A stretch of DNA of 60,737 bases from Peptostreptococcaceae bacterium oral taxon 113 str. W5053 (GTDB taxonomy: Bacteria > Bacillota > Clostridia > Tissierellales > Peptoniphilaceae), in NCBI GenBank assembly GCA_000467935.1, contig KI259781.1:1-60737 (forward strand), written 5' to 3'. The position numbers were made by a program, and so were the translations under genes. The notes beneath the pieces were generated by a model, which was given only the letters and a program-made list of their open reading frames with translations, made no database searches and was not told the DNA's origin. Of the stretch, positions 25,305 to 34,823 are shown one piece after another; positions within the stretch are counted from its first letter, which is position 1; every line of letters starts with the position of its first letter.

Positions 25305-25357
25305 TTATTCTCACAAGAGACAGGGTATGAATCTTTGTAGTGAAAGGAGAATAGAAC

Positions 25358-26167
25358 ATGGAAGAAAACAATCTGAAAGATTTGCTATTGGAAGTATACA
25401 GTCTTAAAACGGATTTGATTCGTGAAAAATCCTTACAGGAAAAAATCAAAAATCTATACACTCTGCGCCCCGGCTATCAACGTCAACAGCTTGTCGGACG
25501 AAAACGCGTCCACGAACCGGACCGGGGATTTCAAAAATTTTTATACACCCTCTTAGGCAAAAAAGAAGACGTGGCAGAAATCCGTCAGGAACTCTACGAC
25601 GCCGCCAAGAACCGCTACAAAACCTTCTCCCGGATTCTTCGGGATAAAGAGGAAAACTACACCAAACTGAAAAGCAGAAACAGCCTTCACGCAAAAAAAC
25701 TGCGGGAAACCACGGAAAACTTAAAAAAAGGGGACAAAGAGGAACAAGCCGCTTTGGAAAAAGAAATCCGCCAAAACTACATCACATCCGCCATCACCGC
25801 CGGAAAAAGTGTAGCAAGCCATATTTATCGCAAAAAACAATTTTTGCGAGCCAAAATGGCGGTCAACCGTTTTGCAGACCAAAAAATCAACGGCGAACGT
25901 TTCCATTTTCAATTGGAACTGAAGTTAAAAGAGCAAGATGAAGTCCTGGACGAACTTCTTGACCTCTTCTTGGATGAATTGACGTTCTTGGAAAAATTAT
26001 TCCACATCCCCGTCAACACCAAGAGACTGCGCCGTCATACCTTCCCCGTTATGCGCCGTACACAGCTTTCCATGGGAAAAGAAGACGCCAAAAAATACAT
26101 CAAAGAATTGGATAAACTTCACAGGGAAGTCCTTCATCTGTTGAAATTTTTGGAAACAAACAAATAA
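25358..26167 (+). CDS. Hypothetical coiled-coil protein
   Basis: A 269-aa, highly charged, all-helical protein without signal peptide or membrane segment; it should be cytosolic. Long Lys/Glu-rich heptad-like stretches occur at about 85-140 and 185-265. I recognise no family motif. AAAGGAG is 9 bases before the ATG. It follows tyrS by 53 bases with no terminator between, so it should share the T-box transcript, and it has the same C-ending codon preference. A strong terminator follows. Function unknown. Confidence 0.85.
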   Translation: MEENNLKDLLLEVYSLKTDLIREKSLQEKIKNLYTLRPGYQRQQLVGRKRVHEPDRGFQKFLYTLLGKKEDVAEIRQELYDAAKNRYKTFSRILRDKEENYTKLKSRNSLHAKKLRETTENLKKGDKEEQAALEKEIRQNYITSAITAGKSVASHIYRKKQFLRAKMAVNRFADQKINGERFHFQLELKLKEQDEVLDELLDLFLDELTFLEKLFHIPVNTKRLRRHTFPVMRRTQLSMGKEDAKKYIKELDKLHREVLHLLKFLETNK

Positions 26168-26175
26168 AAATACCG

Positions 26176-26212
26176 AAAATCTTTCTCAAAGCCTTAGAGA
26201 AAGATTTTTTTA
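26176..26212 (+). terminator. Intrinsic terminator after the tyrS unit
   Basis: AAAATCTTTCTC pairs with GAGAAAGATTTT around a 9-base loop and is followed by TTTTTAT. Confidence 0.9.
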
Positions 26213-26332
26213 TAGGCAAAATCCCTATAGCCGACTCGACCTTTCTCCTTAGGAACTTCGCCGAAAAATTTATCCTTCTCTTCCTGTCGGCTTAAAGCGA
26301 ATGGTCTTCCCCTCCCAAAGGACTCTTTCATC

Positions 26333-26363
26333 AAAAAAAGAAGGAGTTTTTTCTCCTTCTTTC
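26333..26363 (-). terminator. Intrinsic terminator after the redox operon
   Basis: On the minus strand AAAGAAGGAG pairs with CTCCTTCTTT around AAAAAA and ends in TTTTT. It lies 14 bases after the stop of the fusion gene. Confidence 0.85.
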
Positions 26364-26376
26364 TCTCAATCTTCCT

Positions 26377-29247
26377 TTATTGCTCCTGTTTCAATCCGAA
26401 AGTGTTGATATAGCTTGCCTTTTTTTGTTCCAAAGTCTTTTTGTCGATAAAGATGTCTTTTACGCCTTCCAGCCTTTCCGATTTGCCGAAGACAAAACGG
26501 GTGGTCAATTCCCTTTGTCGAATTTTTTCCGCCGCTTCTTCAAAGCTCAGATCGGTGGAATGACTTTCCAGTCCCCGACTGTTGGAAGAGGGGTAGAGCA
26601 AGGTGTAACGCGGAATAAAAAGCTTGCTCCAATCTCGGTCAAAACTCGTGTCCGCTATCACCAGGGGCGGATTGTCCCCCTGAAGCAGGGTATTCATGTC
26701 TTCAGACCTAATCTTTTTGCCCCACTTGGAGGCCGGGGTGTTTTCTTCCAGTAGAAAGATTTCGGCGCCCTTCTTTTTTGCTTCAAAGAGTTGTAAAGCG
26801 GCAATCGGGTGGCTTGTCCTAATGTCTTTGGTACAGAGCAGAATTTTTTCTTCCCGATGAATTTCGGTCCAGGGGATTTCCTCTCCCTCTTTTGGAAATT
26901 TGTGAAACGTTTTTTCTCCGGGAGCTGTGGGAAGTCCCAAAGCTTTCGCTTTTTCTCCGATGGCGTTCATTTCTTCCAAAGAACAGTCGCCGCCGATGGA
27001 GACAAAGGCTTTTTCTTGAAAAGAAAGTTTGTCGTAAGCGATTTCTTCCTCTGTTTCGGGGAAGCGCCCCTTGCCGCATAGAAGTCCTTTATTGATGCCT
27101 TTCGAATCGGGGAGGATGCGGATTAAATCTTCTCCGACAAATTCGGACCGGATGCCGCAGCCCAGACTGCATTTTGTACAGATTCCGTTTTCCTTTTTAC
27201 CTTTTAACGGAATGTCTTTTTCCAGGAAGAGTTTTTCCGTCAAGGCTCCGGTGGGACAAAGGTTGACACACATTCCGCAAGAGATACAATCCGTCTCTTC
27301 CAAAGGCAGTCCGAAAGCGGGTTGAATCAAGGTGTCAAAGCCTCGGTCCACCAATCCCAAGGCACCGTTGTCCATACGTTCGGAGCAAATCCGAACGCAA
27401 AGTCCGCAGAGAATACATTTGTCCACATTGTGTACGATATGGGGATGAGCGGATCTTTTTTGACGGCGGTGTTCTTCTCCCGCCACTTTTTCCGGTTTGA
27501 CCGGATAAAGATTGGCATAGGCGAAGAGTTTGCATTCAAATTGATCCATACAACCGCATTCCAGACAGCGTTTCGCTTCTTCCACCGCTTGTTGTTCGGT
27601 ATAGCCCAGATTGATTTCTTCAAAGTCTTTTTTACGCTCCCAAGCCTTTCGTACGGGCATAATCTGACGGGGTTTTTTCGGTTCGTCCAGAAAGTCTTGT
27701 TCCGTTATTTTCTCATCTCGGGTGACTGTAAACGGTTTTTTCCAAGGCTTAAGATTGCCTTTTAAATAGCTGTCCGCCACTTCCGAAGCTCTTTTGGCAT
27801 CGCCGATCGCTTTGATGGCAATGTCGGCGCCGTCGTTGATACAGTCACCTCCGGCAAAAACGCCGGGAAGATTGGTTAAATAGGTGTCCTCTTCCGCCTG
27901 AAGGGTTTCCCATGGTGTGGTGTCGACGGTTTCCAAGCCTTTTAAGTCAACTTTTTGTCCGATTGCGGCGATAATCAAATCCGTTTCGATTTGTTCCACG
28001 GCACCTTCCACGGGTACGGGGCGACGCCGTCCCGAGTCGTCGGGTTCTCCCAGTGTCATTTTTTGAATCTCCAAGGCGACGGCTTGTCCGTCTTTGCCCA
28101 AAACTTTTAAAGGGCTTGCCAGAAAGATGAACTCCACGCCTTCTTCTCTGGCTTCTTGAATTTCTATTTTTTCCGCCGGCATTTCTTCTTCCGTGCGGCG
28201 GTAGATGAGCATGACTTTTTCCGCTCCCGTGCGAATAGCTGTGCGACAGGCATCCATGGCGGTGTTGCCGCCTCCCACAACGGCGATGCGTTTGGCTTGG
28301 GGAAGTTCTTCATTCAGGGCGACTTTGCGAAGATAGTCGATACCGCCCATGACCCCTTCCATATCTTCCCCTTTGGCGCGCATGGAGGAGGACTTCCAGG
28401 CGCCTACCGCCAGATAAAGGGCGTCGTGCCGTTTTCGAATCTCTTCAAAGCCGATTTCTTTGCCGATTCGACAGTTGTTGACAAAGTGAACGCCCAGTTT
28501 GCGGATGATGGCGATTTCTTCGTCCAGAATATCTTTGGGTAGACGATACGCGGGAATGCCGTAGCGAAGCATGCCGCCCATTTGAGGCATTTGGTCATAG
28601 ATGGTGATGTCATAGCCTTTAACCGCCATAAAATACGCCATGGTCAATCCTCCGGGGCCGCCGCCGATAATGCCCATGCTTTTCCCTTGGGAAGGTTCTT
28701 TCTCCGGCAGGAAGGGGTCTTTTAAATCCAAATCCGCCACAAAATATTTTAAGTGGGCGATATTGATAGGTTCTTCCACCAACTTGCGTCGACAGGCGCT
28801 CTCACAGGGGTGAGGGCACACCCGTCCGATGGAGGCGGGCAGAGGCAACTGTTCCTTGATGAGTTTTAAAGCCTCTCGAAACTTTCCGTTGGCGATAAGA
28901 CCCACATAGCCCTGACAGTCCGTCTCTCCCGGGCAGGCTCGCACACAGGGCGCTTTGCAATCCCCCTGATGGTCGGATAAGAGGAGTTCCAAAGCCGTTT
29001 GACGGGAGCGAATCACTCGCTCGCTTTCCGTGAAAAGGGACATGCCGGGGGCAACTTTGGCGGAACAGGAGCGAAGAAGCTTGGGGCTTCCTTCCATTTC
29101 CACCACGCAGATGCCGCAGGCGCCATAGGCTTCCACTCTTTCGTCATGACACAGAGTGGGAATGAATATACCGGCGTTTTTTGCCGCTTCGTAAACGGTG
29201 TCGCCGTCATTGCACTGAATGTTTAATCCGTTGATTTTAATTTCCAT
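26377..29247 (-). CDS. NuoG-like / GltD-like FAD and iron-sulfur fusion, putative bifurcating transhydrogenase subunit
   Basis: A 956-aa multi-domain protein. In order: a 2Fe-2S domain (Cys33, 44, 47, 61); a NuoG-type H-x3-C-x3-C-x3-C segment (His93, Cys97, 101, 105); a GltD/NfnB-like part with further Cys (144, 148, 152), FAD site GIIGGGPGGLTMA and NAD(P) site VVGGGNTAMDACR; a CLECGC segment; two 4Fe-4S motifs (CILCGLCVRIC, CISCGMCVNLC); and a 4Fe-4S molybdopterin-oxidoreductase start (CTKCSLGC, LLCGKG) that ends without a molybdenum domain. The ATG at 29247 follows GGGGGG by about 6 bases; the longer frame to 29475 overlaps nuoF and is rejected. Together with NuoE and NuoF it resembles Sporomusa-type Nfn (StnABC), linking ferredoxin, NADH and NADPH; that role is inference. 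Confidence 0.92.
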   Translation of the reverse strand: MEIKINGLNIQCNDGDTVYEAAKNAGIFIPTLCHDERVEAYGACGICVVEMEGSPKLLRSCSAKVAPGMSLFTESERVIRSRQTALELLLSDHQGDCKAPCVRACPGETDCQGYVGLIANGKFREALKLIKEQLPLPASIGRVCPHPCESACRRKLVEEPINIAHLKYFVADLDLKDPFLPEKEPSQGKSMGIIGGGPGGLTMAYFMAVKGYDITIYDQMPQMGGMLRYGIPAYRLPKDILDEEIAIIRKLGVHFVNNCRIGKEIGFEEIRKRHDALYLAVGAWKSSSMRAKGEDMEGVMGGIDYLRKVALNEELPQAKRIAVVGGGNTAMDACRTAIRTGAEKVMLIYRRTEEEMPAEKIEIQEAREEGVEFIFLASPLKVLGKDGQAVALEIQKMTLGEPDDSGRRRPVPVEGAVEQIETDLIIAAIGQKVDLKGLETVDTTPWETLQAEEDTYLTNLPGVFAGGDCINDGADIAIKAIGDAKRASEVADSYLKGNLKPWKKPFTVTRDEKITEQDFLDEPKKPRQIMPVRKAWERKKDFEEINLGYTEQQAVEEAKRCLECGCMDQFECKLFAYANLYPVKPEKVAGEEHRRQKRSAHPHIVHNVDKCILCGLCVRICSERMDNGALGLVDRGFDTLIQPAFGLPLEETDCISCGMCVNLCPTGALTEKLFLEKDIPLKGKKENGICTKCSLGCGIRSEFVGEDLIRILPDSKGINKGLLCGKGRFPETEEEIAYDKLSFQEKAFVSIGGDCSLEEMNAIGEKAKALGLPTAPGEKTFHKFPKEGEEIPWTEIHREEKILLCTKDIRTSHPIAALQLFEAKKKGAEIFLLEENTPASKWGKKIRSEDMNTLLQGDNPPLVIADTSFDRDWSKLFIPRYTLLYPSSNSRGLESHSTDLSFEEAAEKIRQRELTTRFVFGKSERLEGVKDIFIDKKTLEQKKASYINTFGLKQEQ

Positions 29248-29257
29248 ACCAATCCCC

Positions 29258-30991
29258 CTATGCTTTTTCCACGGCGTTAAATCGACACACCTCGTAACAT
29301 ACGCCACAGGCAATGCAGATTTCCTCATCGATAAAATGGCGCTCCCGTCGTTCTCCGCGGATGGCTCCGACCGGACAATTGCGCAGGCATTGTCCGCAGC
29401 CAATACAATTGTCCAAAATTTTATACTGTAATAGTGCCTGGCAATGATGCGCCGGGCAGGCTTTTTCTTTGACATGGGCTTCGTATTCGGGATAGAAATA
29501 GTGCATGGTGGACAGTATGGGATTGGGCGCCGTCTGTCCCAGTCCGCAAAGAGAGCCCGCCTTGACTTCTTCTCCCAATTCTTTTAGCAAATCCAAATCC
29601 GATTCCCGACCCTGTCCTTTTGTGATGCGTTCCAAGGTCTCCAAAAGTCGCTTGGTGCCCATGCGACAGTGAATGCATTTGCCGCAGGATTCCTTGCGGG
29701 TAAAGTCCAAAAAGAATCGAGCCATATCCACCATACAGGTCTCTTCATCCATGACCACCATGCCTCCGGAGCCCATCATGGCGCCTGCTTGGACGATGGA
29801 TTCATAGTCAATGGGTAAATCCAACAAACTTTCCGGCAAACATCCGCCGGAAGGACCGCCCATTTGCACCGCTTTAAATCTTTTGTCTTCTTTGATGCCT
29901 CCGCCGATCTCATAGATGATTTGGCGAATGGTCGTTCCCATGGGGACTTCCACCAGTCCTCCTTTTTTGATTTTTCCCGTCAGGGCGAAAACCTTGGTTC
30001 CCTTGGAGCTTTCCGTACCAAATTTGGCAAATTCTTCTGCTCCGTGACGAAAAATCCAGGGTACATTGGCAAAGGTCTCCACATTGTTGATATTGGTTGA
30101 ACTTTGCCGAAAGCCTTTTTGTGCCGGGAAGGGCGGTTTTAAACGGGGCATGCCCCGTTTCCCCTCCAAGGATTCAATTAACGCCGTTTCCTCACCGCAG
30201 ACAAAGGCGCCCGCTCCCTCTTTGATGCGCAGACGAAAAGAAAAGTCGCTGTTCAAAATTCGATTGCCTAAATAGCCCTTTTCCTCCGCTTGCTCCATGG
30301 CAATTTTCAGTCTTTGCACTGCCAGAGGATATTCGGCACGCACGTAAATCATTCCCTCCTGCGCACCGACCGCATAGGCGCAAATTAACATCCCTTCCAA
30401 AAGGCGATGGGGGTCTCCTTCCATAATCCCACGATCCATAAACGCACCCGGGTCTCCTTCGTCCGCATTGCAGACGATATATTTTTTGTCGCTTTTTGCC
30501 TTTCGTGCCGCATCCCACTTAAACCATGTGGGAAATCCGGCGCCGCCCCGTCCTCGAAGCCCGGAGGTTTTCATCTCCTCGATGACTTCTTCTTCGGTCA
30601 TGGAAAGGGCTTTTTTTAAGCCTACATATCCTTCTTTCTTCAAATATTCTTCAATTTTTTCCGGATTGATGATTCCGCAATTTTCCAAAACCACACGCAC
30701 CTGAGTCGCCATGGCTTTTTCGTCTTCCACGGAAGGAAGCCCTAAATTCGCTTCGCCTCCTTGAAGAAAAGAGAGAATCTCTTCCACGTCTTCTCCTTGC
30801 ACATGGACAAAACGTCGGGACAATTTATCTTCTTCGTAAATATCCACAATGGGTTCCAGATAGCAGGACCCTACGCAGCCGGTTTTCTCCAATGCAAATT
30901 GAACCGGCAAGAAATTCTCCAATTTCTCATAAATTTTATCCGCTCCGGCGGCTCTGCCGCAACTGCCGAAGCCCACGACAACTTTTTTCAT
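29258..30991 (-). CDS. NuoF/HydB-like NADH-oxidising FMN subunit
   Basis: A 577-aa subunit: an N-terminal thioredoxin-like 2Fe-2S domain (GSCGRAAGA and KTGCVGSCYLEP), the NADH/FMN site (SGLRGRGGAGFPTWFKW; CNADEGDPGAFMDR), the SLBB domain, the 4Fe-4S motif ESCGKCIHCRMGT and a C-terminal pair of 4Fe-4S ferredoxin motifs (CIGCGQCLRNCPVGA; CIACGVCYEVC). This layout is that of soluble bifurcating complexes (HydB, HndC, StnB) rather than respiratory complex I. The start overlaps the NuoE stop (ATGA). No hydrogenase gene is present. Confidence 0.95.
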   Translation of the reverse strand: MKKVVVGFGSCGRAAGADKIYEKLENFLPVQFALEKTGCVGSCYLEPIVDIYEEDKLSRRFVHVQGEDVEEILSFLQGGEANLGLPSVEDEKAMATQVRVVLENCGIINPEKIEEYLKKEGYVGLKKALSMTEEEVIEEMKTSGLRGRGGAGFPTWFKWDAARKAKSDKKYIVCNADEGDPGAFMDRGIMEGDPHRLLEGMLICAYAVGAQEGMIYVRAEYPLAVQRLKIAMEQAEEKGYLGNRILNSDFSFRLRIKEGAGAFVCGEETALIESLEGKRGMPRLKPPFPAQKGFRQSSTNINNVETFANVPWIFRHGAEEFAKFGTESSKGTKVFALTGKIKKGGLVEVPMGTTIRQIIYEIGGGIKEDKRFKAVQMGGPSGGCLPESLLDLPIDYESIVQAGAMMGSGGMVVMDEETCMVDMARFFLDFTRKESCGKCIHCRMGTKRLLETLERITKGQGRESDLDLLKELGEEVKAGSLCGLGQTAPNPILSTMHYFYPEYEAHVKEKACPAHHCQALLQYKILDNCIGCGQCLRNCPVGAIRGERRERHFIDEEICIACGVCYEVCRFNAVEKA

Positions 30992-31482
30992 GATCCTTCT
31001 CCTTCTGCCAAGTTTTTCAATATCTTTTTGACTTTATCCGCCGTAAGGGAACTGTAGGTTTCCTCTCCAATCATCATAACCGGCGACAGACTGCAACAAC
31101 CCAAACAAGCCACATTGTTTAAGGTGAACAAGCCGTCCTTTGTGGTCTCTCCCTCGTGAATATGAAGTTCCTCCTCGATGACCTTTTGAATCTTCTCCGA
31201 GCCGTTGACATGACAAGCCGTTCCCTGGCATAACAAAATCAAATGCTTCCCGATGGGATTTAATCGAAATTGGGTGTAAAAGGTCGCCACGCCGAATACC
31301 TTTGCCGGAGATATATTTAATCCTCGTCCAATCCACACCAGATTTTCCCGGGAAAGATATCCGAATCTTCCCTGCACCTCTTGAAGAATGGAAATCAAGT
31401 TCTCCGGATTGTATTGATATTTTTCTAAAATCTCCCGGATTTGCTCCTGAGCTTTTAAAGTTTTTTCATCACACATCCTCAT
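30988..31482 (-). CDS. NuoE/HydC-like 2Fe-2S thioredoxin-fold subunit
   Basis: A 164-aa subunit with an N-terminal helical part and a C-terminal thioredoxin-like 2Fe-2S domain: LLCQGTACHVNG and LNNVACLGCCSLSP supply the four Cys. It passes electrons next to the FMN subunit. The open frame runs to 31614, but the ATGs at 31482 and 31476 follow AAAGGTG and match the family length. First gene of the three-gene redox operon. Confidence 0.93.
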   Translation of the reverse strand: MRMCDEKTLKAQEQIREILEKYQYNPENLISILQEVQGRFGYLSRENLVWIGRGLNISPAKVFGVATFYTQFRLNPIGKHLILLCQGTACHVNGSEKIQKVIEEELHIHEGETTKDGLFTLNNVACLGCCSLSPVMMIGEETYSSLTADKVKKILKNLAEGEGS

Positions 31483-31501
31483 CACACCTTTCTTGTTACC
31501 T

Positions 31502-31530
31502 ATAATACTATTCCACATCAAATTTGAAAA
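31502..31530 (-). promoter_or_regulatory. Likely promoter of the redox operon
   Basis: TATTAT (31507-31502) with TTTTCA 17 bases upstream on the minus strand. The palindrome TCAAATTTGA (31518-31527) overlaps the -35 side and could be an operator. Confidence 0.4.
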
Positions 31531-31561
31531 GCATTTGAACAAAAATAAAAAAAGCGGAAAC

Positions 31562-32824
31562 TTATTCCGCTTTTCTCCACACTTCTTTTCCTTTTTTCCA
31601 AACCCGTTCCACATGATTTACACCGAAGTGATAGGGGATATAGTCTAAATTCGGTGCATCCCATAAAATCAGATCCGCTTCTTTGCCTTTTTCAAGGCTG
31701 CCGATTTTTTCCTGCCGTCCAATGGCGCATGCCGCATTATAGGTTACCGCGGTGAGGATTTCCTCAGGGAGTAGACGATAATAGAGGGCTGCAAAGGTCA
31801 TGATAAGCTGAAGATTTTCCGTAGGACAGCTGCCCGGATTATAGTCGGTGCAAAGAGCTATGCTTACGCCTTGTTCCACCATTTGTCTCGCCTTCGCGTA
31901 TTTTCCCTTTCCCAAATTAAAGGATGTGCCGGGCAAAAGGCAGGCGATTACGCCCGCTTTGGCCATATCTTGAATTCCCTTGTCACTGGCGGCGATTAAA
32001 TGTTCCGCACTCAGGGTGGGTAGCTTCGCCGCCAACTGGGCTCCCCCTAAGGAGACGATTTCGTCGGCGTGAATTTTAAGTCCGAAGCCCAATTCTTTTG
32101 CCGCCGTCAAAATCCTTCGAGACTGTTCGATGTCAAAGACGCCTTCCTCACAAAACACGTCCACAAATTCAGCCAAACGCTCCTCTTTGACAAAGGGCAT
32201 CATCTCTTCTGTCAAAATCCGAATAAATTCGTCCGGATTTTCTTTGTACTTAGCCGGCATCGCATGGGCTCCCATAAATGTGGAAACCACATCCACCGGA
32301 TGATTGGCATTAAGCTGATGAGCCACCTGCATCTGTTTGATTTCCGTTTGAAAATCCCAAATGCCGTAACCGCTTTTCGCTTCCACCGTCGTGGTGCCAT
32401 GGGCGAGCATCACGTCCAAGCTTTTTCGAGCCTTATCATAAAGGCTTTGAAAGTCGGCTTCTCGGGTCGCTTTTTGAGTGGAATAGATGCCGAGTCCCGC
32501 ATTGTAAATTTCCAAATAGTCGGCACCGGCAATTTTCATAGCCAATTCTTTTTCTCTGCTGCCTCCATGCACCAAATGGGTATGAGCGTCGATCAGTCCC
32601 GGTGTAACCACTTTGTCGGTACAGTCCACCCTTTGGGTATTCTCCGAAGCTTGTATTTCCTCCGGCAAAGGATACGCTCCCCCATAGATAATTTGACCGT
32701 CAAAGACAGCTACAACGCCGTCTCGAACACCTTTCGCCTTTAACGCCTCTTTGCTGCGAGGTCTTTTCTCTCCCTCCAAGGTATAGAGAGTACCGATATG
32801 TTCCAATAAAACATCAATTTGCAT
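31562..32824 (-). CDS. hutI: Imidazolonepropionase HutI
   Basis: A 420-aa amidohydrolase that opens imidazolonepropionate to N-formimino-L-glutamate, third step of histidine degradation. Motifs: metal-binding DAHTHLVHGGSREKE, LKIHADEIVSLGGAQL and LCTDYNPGSCPTENL. The ATG at 32824 has GGAG 6 bases upstream and starts MQIDVLLEHIG; a TTG at 32836 is less likely. It overlaps the end of hutU by 11 bases, so it is translationally coupled. Confidence 0.96.
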   Translation of the reverse strand: MQIDVLLEHIGTLYTLEGEKRPRSKEALKAKGVRDGVVAVFDGQIIYGGAYPLPEEIQASENTQRVDCTDKVVTPGLIDAHTHLVHGGSREKELAMKIAGADYLEIYNAGLGIYSTQKATREADFQSLYDKARKSLDVMLAHGTTTVEAKSGYGIWDFQTEIKQMQVAHQLNANHPVDVVSTFMGAHAMPAKYKENPDEFIRILTEEMMPFVKEERLAEFVDVFCEEGVFDIEQSRRILTAAKELGFGLKIHADEIVSLGGAQLAAKLPTLSAEHLIAASDKGIQDMAKAGVIACLLPGTSFNLGKGKYAKARQMVEQGVSIALCTDYNPGSCPTENLQLIMTFAALYYRLLPEEILTAVTYNAACAIGRQEKIGSLEKGKEADLILWDAPNLDYIPYHFGVNHVERVWKKGKEVWRKAE

Positions 32825-34814
32825 GGTATTCTCCAAGGATTAAGCTTTCAATGAGTTTTTCGTCCGCAATCTCCGGTTCGGTGATGATTCCCCGATTTTG
32901 TTCCCGTTTATTATATTCTTTCACCGTGTTTAGGGAATTCTTATTTCCCGCCCAGCTGCGACGGGATACCCCTACCATCACATCCCAGGACATGGAGAGT
33001 TTCAATATCTCGTCTACACGTTCGCTTCCATCCAGAACCATGCCGAAGCCTCCGTTGACAGCGTTTCCGATTCCGGTGCCGCCGCCGTTATGGAGTGCCA
33101 CCAAGCTCATTCCTCTTGCCGCATTTCCGGCAAAACACTGAGTAGCCATATCCGCCATCACATTGGATCCGTCTTTGATATTGGAAGTTTCTCTAAAGGG
33201 TGAATCGGTGCCGCCGGTATCGTGATGGTCACGCCCCAACATCACCGGTCCGATTTTTCCTTCCCGGACCAATTCATTAAATCGGAGCGCAATCTTTAAA
33301 CGTCCCTGTTCGTCCTGATAGAGGATACGGGCTTGACTGCCCACGACCAATTGATTTTTCTGTGCATCCTGAATCCAGATATAATTGTCTCGATCCTGTC
33401 CTCGACGATTCGGGTCAATGCATTCCATCGCCGCCCGGTCCGTAGCTTGAAGGTCTTCTTTTTTGCCTGACAGACAAACCCAACGGAACGGTCCATAGCC
33501 GTAATCGAAAAGTTCCGGTCCTAAAATATCTTCCACATAGCTGGGGAATACAAATCCCTCCAAAGTATTTTCTCCGTTTTTGGCGATTTCTTTGACACCG
33601 GCATCAAAGACGGACTTCATAAAACTGTTGCCGTAGTCGAAGAAATAACTTCCTCGAGAAACTAAAGTTTTTATCAACTCATAATGTTTGCGTAAACTTC
33701 TGTTGACCGCTTCGACAAATCCCGCTTTATCTTCCGCCAACATACGGGTGCGTTCCTCGAAGCTGATTTTCCACGGACAGTAACCGCCGTCATAAACCGC
33801 ATGACAGGAGGTCTGGTCGGACAAAAGATGAATGAAAATATTTTTTTCCACCGCATACTCCAGCAAATCCACAATATTTCCATGAAAAGCCACGGCTTTG
33901 GCTTCTTTTTTGTTCAAATACTCTTGTGCGATGGCAAAAGCTTCTTCTTTTGTTTGAGCGACCGCATCCACCCAACCTTGTGTCAAACGGGTCTTGATAC
34001 GACTTTCGTCCACCTCCGCAATGATGCCTACGGCTCCGGCAATGTGAGCGGCTTTCCCTTGTGCCCCGCTCATACCGCCAAGGCCGGAAGAGATAAAGAG
34101 TTTTCCCTTTAAGTCTTCTTCCTGTCCCAAGCCCAATTTCAGTCTGCCTGCATTCAAAAGCGTATTGTAGGTGCCGTGAACAATCCCTTGAGGTCCGATA
34201 TACATCCAACCCCCTGCCGTCATCTGCCCGTAATTGGCAACACCGAGAGCCGCCGCTCTTTTCCAATTTTCCTGATCGTCATAGCAGCCGACCATCAGCG
34301 AATTGGTAATAATTACTCGAGGGCTTTCCTTTTTGGAAGGGAAAAGCCCCAAGGGATGACCGCTCATCACCACTAAAGTCTGGGTGTCCGTCATCTCTCT
34401 TAGATATTGTTGAATCAACAGATATTGCATCCAATTTTGGCAGACCTGTCCCGTCTCCCCGTAAGTGACTAATTCATAGGGATAAAGAGCCACATCAAAA
34501 TCCAAATTGTTGTCCATCATCAGTTGGAACGCTTTGCCCTCCAGGGTCTTTCCCTGATACGCTTCAACGGGTTTTGCAAAAATTTTGCCCTCGGGGCGAA
34601 AACGATAACCGTAAATTCTGCCTCGCTCAATCAGCTCATCCATAAATTCCTGTGCCATTTCCGCATGAAACTGTTTGGGGATATAACGCAAGGCATTGGA
34701 TACAGCCAAACGCATTTCTCTTGGCGTCAAATTTAATTCTCTGCGGGGAGCTCGACGAATTCCTGTTTGGAATTCTTTTTTCGCCGGCAGTTGTTCCATC
34801 TTTAAACGATTCAT
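32814..34814 (-). CDS. hutU: Urocanate hydratase HutU
   Basis: A 666-aa NAD+-containing enzyme that hydrates urocanate to imidazolonepropionate. Clear family blocks: GGWMYIGPQGIVHGTYNTLL, the NAD site SSGLGGMSGAQGKAA, GPFRWVCLSG (containing a Cys at the expected active-site block) and LHNGGGTGIGNAVNGGFG. It is the longer, about 660-aa form found in many Bacillota and Bacteroidota rather than the about 555-aa proteobacterial form. AGGAGG precedes the ATG, 9 bases after the hutH stop. Confidence 0.96.
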   Translation of the reverse strand: MNRLKMEQLPAKKEFQTGIRRAPRRELNLTPREMRLAVSNALRYIPKQFHAEMAQEFMDELIERGRIYGYRFRPEGKIFAKPVEAYQGKTLEGKAFQLMMDNNLDFDVALYPYELVTYGETGQVCQNWMQYLLIQQYLREMTDTQTLVVMSGHPLGLFPSKKESPRVIITNSLMVGCYDDQENWKRAAALGVANYGQMTAGGWMYIGPQGIVHGTYNTLLNAGRLKLGLGQEEDLKGKLFISSGLGGMSGAQGKAAHIAGAVGIIAEVDESRIKTRLTQGWVDAVAQTKEEAFAIAQEYLNKKEAKAVAFHGNIVDLLEYAVEKNIFIHLLSDQTSCHAVYDGGYCPWKISFEERTRMLAEDKAGFVEAVNRSLRKHYELIKTLVSRGSYFFDYGNSFMKSVFDAGVKEIAKNGENTLEGFVFPSYVEDILGPELFDYGYGPFRWVCLSGKKEDLQATDRAAMECIDPNRRGQDRDNYIWIQDAQKNQLVVGSQARILYQDEQGRLKIALRFNELVREGKIGPVMLGRDHHDTGGTDSPFRETSNIKDGSNVMADMATQCFAGNAARGMSLVALHNGGGTGIGNAVNGGFGMVLDGSERVDEILKLSMSWDVMVGVSRRSWAGNKNSLNTVKEYNKREQNRGIITEPEIADEKLIESLILGEYHAN

Positions 34815-34823
34815 TTCATCCTC

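Noticed and set aside
26229..26292. AGCCGAC / GTCGGCT pair in the gap after the tyrS unit
   Set aside because: Seven-base arms across about 50 bases are weak; no conserved RNA motif could be seen.
29248..29475. N-terminal extension of the NuoG/GltD-like protein
   Set aside because: The added 76 codons lie inside nuoF, lack a ribosome site and do not resemble the family; ATG at 29247 fits.
32069..32743. Plus-strand open frame of 224 codons opposite hutI
   Set aside because: Antisense shadow of a clearly conserved enzyme, with no ribosome site or family likeness.
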